Shown one piece after another: positions 61,673-64,000 of a DNA stretch of 64,000 bases. Position 1 is the first letter of the stretch, and each line of letters begins with the position of its first letter. The stretch covers positions 1 to 64,000 of the forward strand of contig JAZUAN010000006.1 in NCBI GenBank assembly GCA_045638005.1, read 5' to 3'. Both the position numbers and the translations under genes were made by a program. This DNA is from URNF01 sp045638005. Lineage in GTDB: Bacteria; Bacillota; Clostridia; Oscillospirales; Acutalibacteraceae. The notes below the pieces were generated by a model. It was not told the DNA's origin. It saw only the letters and a program-made list of their open reading frames with translations, and did no database searches.

Positions 61673-62494
61673 TTACTTCAACAATGCTTCCACCGCATCC
61701 GCGGCAGGATCTAAATCTTCGCAAAGCACCCTCTCGATCTCACCGCTGTCGCAAAGTTCAGCAACTTTCTGATCAATCGGCAGACGCGCTAAGATCTTAC
61801 TGCCCATTTTCTCAACCGCCTCATTCAGCGCAGTATCGTCACCGAACACGGAAATCTTCTTGCCGCAATCGGGGCACACGATGTGGCTCATATTTTCCAC
61901 CACGCCGAGGATCGGGATGTTGAGCATGCCCGCCATTTTGTGGGCCTTTTCCACCACCATCTGCACCAACGACTGCGGGGTGCTGACGATAATATTACCA
62001 TCGAGCGGCAGGCTCTGGTACACGGTCAGCGGCACATCGCCCGTGCCGGGCGGCATATCGATGAACAGCACATCCAGTTCACCCCACACCACATCACTCC
62101 AAAACTGCTTCACCGCACCCGCAAGTACGGGACCGCGCCACACAACCGGCTGATTAGGATCTTCGAGAAGCAGGTTGACCGACATCACCTTGATGTTCAT
62201 GTGTGTTTCAGCGGGAAGGATACCGATCTCGCTACCCTTTGCACGTCCGGTGATGCCAAACGCCTTGGGAATAGACGGGCCGGTGATATCCGCATCCAAG
62301 ATACCGACTTTATAACCGCGGCGTGCCATCAGTACTGCGAGCATTGCAGTCACCGAGGATTTGCCGACACCGCCCTTGCCGCTGCTGACAGCGACCACCT
62401 TTTTAATCGCACTATACGCATTAGCAGCTTCATGCAGATCTGCTTCACTGCATTTGCTGCTGCAATTGCTGCAATCATGGGAACATTCGCTCAT
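61673..62494 (-). CDS. Mrp/NBP35 family Fe-S cluster carrier ATPase
   Basis: The 273-residue P-loop protein has an N-terminal four-cysteine cluster (Cys4, 8, 11, 15) as in Nbp35. The deviant Walker A SGKGGVGKSS lies at about 38-47, with MPPGTGD as switch region and a CPDCG motif near residue 208 that holds a bridging Fe-S cluster. It probably assembles or carries Fe-S clusters in the cytosol. Confidence 0.93.
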   Translation of the reverse strand: MSECSHDCSNCSSKCSEADLHEAANAYSAIKKVVAVSSGKGGVGKSSVTAMLAVLMARRGYKVGILDADITGPSIPKAFGITGRAKGSEIGILPAETHMNIKVMSVNLLLEDPNQPVVWRGPVLAGAVKQFWSDVVWGELDVLFIDMPPGTGDVPLTVYQSLPLDGNIIVSTPQSLVQMVVEKAHKMAGMLNIPILGVVENMSHIVCPDCGKKISVFGDDTALNEAVEKMGSKILARLPIDQKVAELCDSGEIERVLCEDLDPAADAVEALLK

Positions 62495-62532
62495 TGTTAT
62501 GTCTACCTCTTTTATTTTGAAATATACTGAAT

Positions 62533-63285
62533 TTACCGCGCGCCGTCGTGGTTGAATACCACAGCCACCGTTTCAAAAAGAATTTTGAGATCCAGCCAGG
62601 CGGAACGGTTTTCAATATACTCTACATCATACACTATTTTTTCCTCGGGGTCAAGTTCATATCCACCGCGCACCTGCGCCAGACCTGTAAGACCGGGTAC
62701 CACCGCCAAGCGCTGTTCAAACCCGTCAATATATTTCGCGAATTCCTTATAAAACACCGGTCGTTCGGGGCGAGGACCCACAAAACTCATGTCGCCGACG
62801 AGAATGCAATAAAGCTGCGGCAGTTCATCCAAACGGCATTTGCGCAAGCAACCACCGATGCGGGTGGTGCGGGGATCCTCTAAGCTCGCCCATTGTGCGC
62901 CGCTCTCCTCCGCGTCCATGTGCATCGAACGGAATTTGAGTACGTCAAACTCCTTACCGTCCTTGCCGAGGCGCTTTTGTCTGTACAATACCGTGCCGGG
63001 AGAATCCAGCTTGATACATACAGCGATAGCCACCATCGGAATCGCGAGCAGTACCATGAAAAACAGCGCTGCAACAATATCAAAAAGGCGTTTTGCAAAA
63101 AGGTATGCTTTACTACCGGATACACGGCGCAAGCGCGGCGCAACGAAAAAAGACTTTTTCTTGGTCTCGCTGCCCATGTGCACTTCAATAGGGTGCGTCG
63201 GCACATCACACGGCACGTTATGCGCGATATTCTGCATCACTGTCTTTCCTTTCCCTATATATTTGCGCCTAAGAAAAGAAAACAT
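62533..63285 (-). CDS. Undecaprenyl-phosphate sugar transferase (bacterial sugar transferase family)
   Basis: These enzymes load the first sugar phosphate onto undecaprenyl phosphate for exopolysaccharide or glycan synthesis. The sequence has the KRLFDIVAALFFMVLLAIPM membrane segment, YRQKRLGKDGKEFDVLKFRS, the catalytic RKCRLDELPQLYCILVGDMS and VGPRPERPVF, with PGLTGLAQVRGGY near the end. Two starts are possible: 63285 (GGAAAGGACGG, chosen) and 63237 (AAAGGAAAG). No other polysaccharide genes are in the window. Confidence 0.9.
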   Translation of the reverse strand: MFSFLRRKYIGKGKTVMQNIAHNVPCDVPTHPIEVHMGSETKKKSFFVAPRLRRVSGSKAYLFAKRLFDIVAALFFMVLLAIPMVAIAVCIKLDSPGTVLYRQKRLGKDGKEFDVLKFRSMHMDAEESGAQWASLEDPRTTRIGGCLRKCRLDELPQLYCILVGDMSFVGPRPERPVFYKEFAKYIDGFEQRLAVVPGLTGLAQVRGGYELDPEEKIVYDVEYIENRSAWLDLKILFETVAVVFNHDGAR

Positions 63286-63338
63286 CCTACACCGTCCTTT
63301 CCCAGCACAGAACAACAGCCTACTGCCATCATTCGGTA

Positions 63339-63367
63339 TTGTATAGCCTTTTATATTGCAAATCAAT
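63339..63367 (-). promoter_or_regulatory. Promoter of the sugar transferase gene
   Basis: On the minus strand TTGATT and TACAAT are separated by 17 bases; a short inverted repeat (AAGGTT/AACCTT) lies just upstream. Confidence 0.65.
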
Positions 63368-63440
63368 AAAGGTTGCTAATTTGTAACCTTTTCTTAAAAA
63401 GGATTTGTTTTTGCGTAAAGAATATACATGTTTGCAAAAG

Positions 63441-63470
63441 AAAAAACAGCGAGTTGTTACCTCGCTGTTC
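63441..63470 (-). terminator. Intrinsic terminator of the DUF1461 gene
   Basis: AACAGCGAG and CTCGCTGTTTTTT pair on the minus strand. The stop codon of the gene lies in the loop. Confidence 0.85.
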
Positions 63471-64000
63471 TCCGTTTCTTGATCAGTACGTTTAACTGTA
63501 TGGCGATAATACTAAGACAGATGCATACCAGTGCTGCGATAATGAGTATCGCACAGCTGAGGAAAAATTCCTCAGGAAGAATATTGATGATACTGTCGGT
63601 GCGCCGATTGAAAAGCCAATTGTCCTTTCCGGGGAAGCATATCGCATGGAATAATTCAAACGCCGTATCAAAATCCACGGCGATCAATATACCGATACCT
63701 GCAAACAGAGCAAGTGCTCCTGTCGCGGAAAAGAAATTCGCGTTTAAGCCGCACGGGCGGGAAAGGGTAACTATACGCCGTTTATGTAACACCAACAGCA
63801 AAACCAGCACCACAAAGGATACGCATAAGACCGTGGCATTCAGGTCAAACAGCACCTTGCAATCCTTAAAATGGGACATTCCTTCCGCGGAATGCTTGAA
63901 AACACCGGTACCAAACGGCGCATTGGGCAAGGTCAGATAATCCAACACCTCATCATACGCCTGCTTGATGGTCACGGTATCATAGCCGGTCTGCTCGGTG
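63457..64000 (-). CDS. DUF1461 (TIGR01906) integral membrane protein, 5' end cut by window edge
   Basis: The frame is open through the right edge, so the GTG at 63975 is not the start. The visible part has four membrane helices and the family's landmarks: DEVLDYLTLP, a SHFKDCKVLFDL segment before the first visible helix, and PGKDNWLFNRRTD with ILPEEFF before the last. Function is unknown; these proteins are common in Firmicutes. Confidence 0.85.
   Translation of the reverse strand, partial: TEQTGYDTVTIKQAYDEVLDYLTLPNAPFGTGVFKHSAEGMSHFKDCKVLFDLNATVLCVSFVVLVLLLVLHKRRIVTLSRPCGLNANFFSATGALALFAGIGILIAVDFDTAFELFHAICFPGKDNWLFNRRTDSIINILPEEFFLSCAILIIAALVCICLSIIAIQLNVLIKKRRTAR

Overview
The window looks like a chromosomal segment of a low-to-mid GC Firmicute of class Clostridia, most like the Oscillospirales (Ruminococcaceae/Oscillospiraceae) of animal guts. 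This is inferred from gene content. It has the dgt-like/dnaG/rpoD block, Der next to a DUF512 radical-SAM protein, YceD-rpmF, separate secD and secF, DUF4364, BofA with DUF2508 (relics of sporulation lineages), meso-diaminopimelate dehydrogenase, an EndoA-type MazF, and strong Shine-Dalgarno and sigma-A promoter signals. The tRNA genes encode their CCA ends and UGA is used as a stop.

Layout. 1-4.1 kb: a PASTA lipoprotein cut by the window edge, galE, a sugar nucleotidyltransferase and a broken galM. 4.1-7.5 kb: rsmD-coaD-coiled-coil protein and a large membrane protein. 7.5-15.2 kb (minus): plsY, der, DUF512, rpmF-yceD, a small P-loop ATPase, pgi and a DacF-type carboxypeptidase. 15.2-22.7 kb (minus): a hexuronate operon (uxaC, uxuA, an SDR fructuronate reductase) with two Gfo/Idh oxidoreductases and sugar-phosphate isomerases, facing a divergent AraC regulator. 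23.7-26.3 kb: gene remnants around pgeF and bofA. 26.3-31 kb: secG and a divergent type IIA topoisomerase pair. 31.2-34.2 kb: tRNA-Leu with an unusual downstream structured element, a ceramidase-like/MFS deletion chimera and a frameshifted LacI regulator. 34.2-41.1 kb: an SDR protein, a metallophosphoesterase and a livJHMGF transporter with a leader ORF plus terminator in front and a MITE-like palindrome inside it. 41.2-50.8 kb: lipoprotein, rpoD-dnaG-dgt, yigZ, rpmE, secDF and a class I aminotransferase. 51-60 kb: tRNA-Val with a second copy of the structured element, ddh, valS, lexA, mazF, DUF4364, pncB and cca. 60-61.4 kb: a knot of truncated genes. 61.6-64 kb: Mrp/NBP35 ATPase, sugar transferase and a DUF1461 membrane protein cut by the window edge.

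Two themes stand out. First, about a dozen loci are broken by frameshifts or fused at deletion junctions. All are accessory sugar-catabolism, hydrolase, transporter or regulator genes, while every housekeeping gene is intact, which suggests active loss of carbohydrate-use genes more than random assembly error. Second, both tRNA genes are followed, at almost the same distance (about 174-175 bp), by a second copy of that tRNA's own T-arm. Each copy is preceded by a perfect hairpin and a GAG-TTGCG/CGCAA-CTC stem, so a small structured element seems to have been placed twice at tRNA 3' ends. I could not match it to a described family from the sequence alone.
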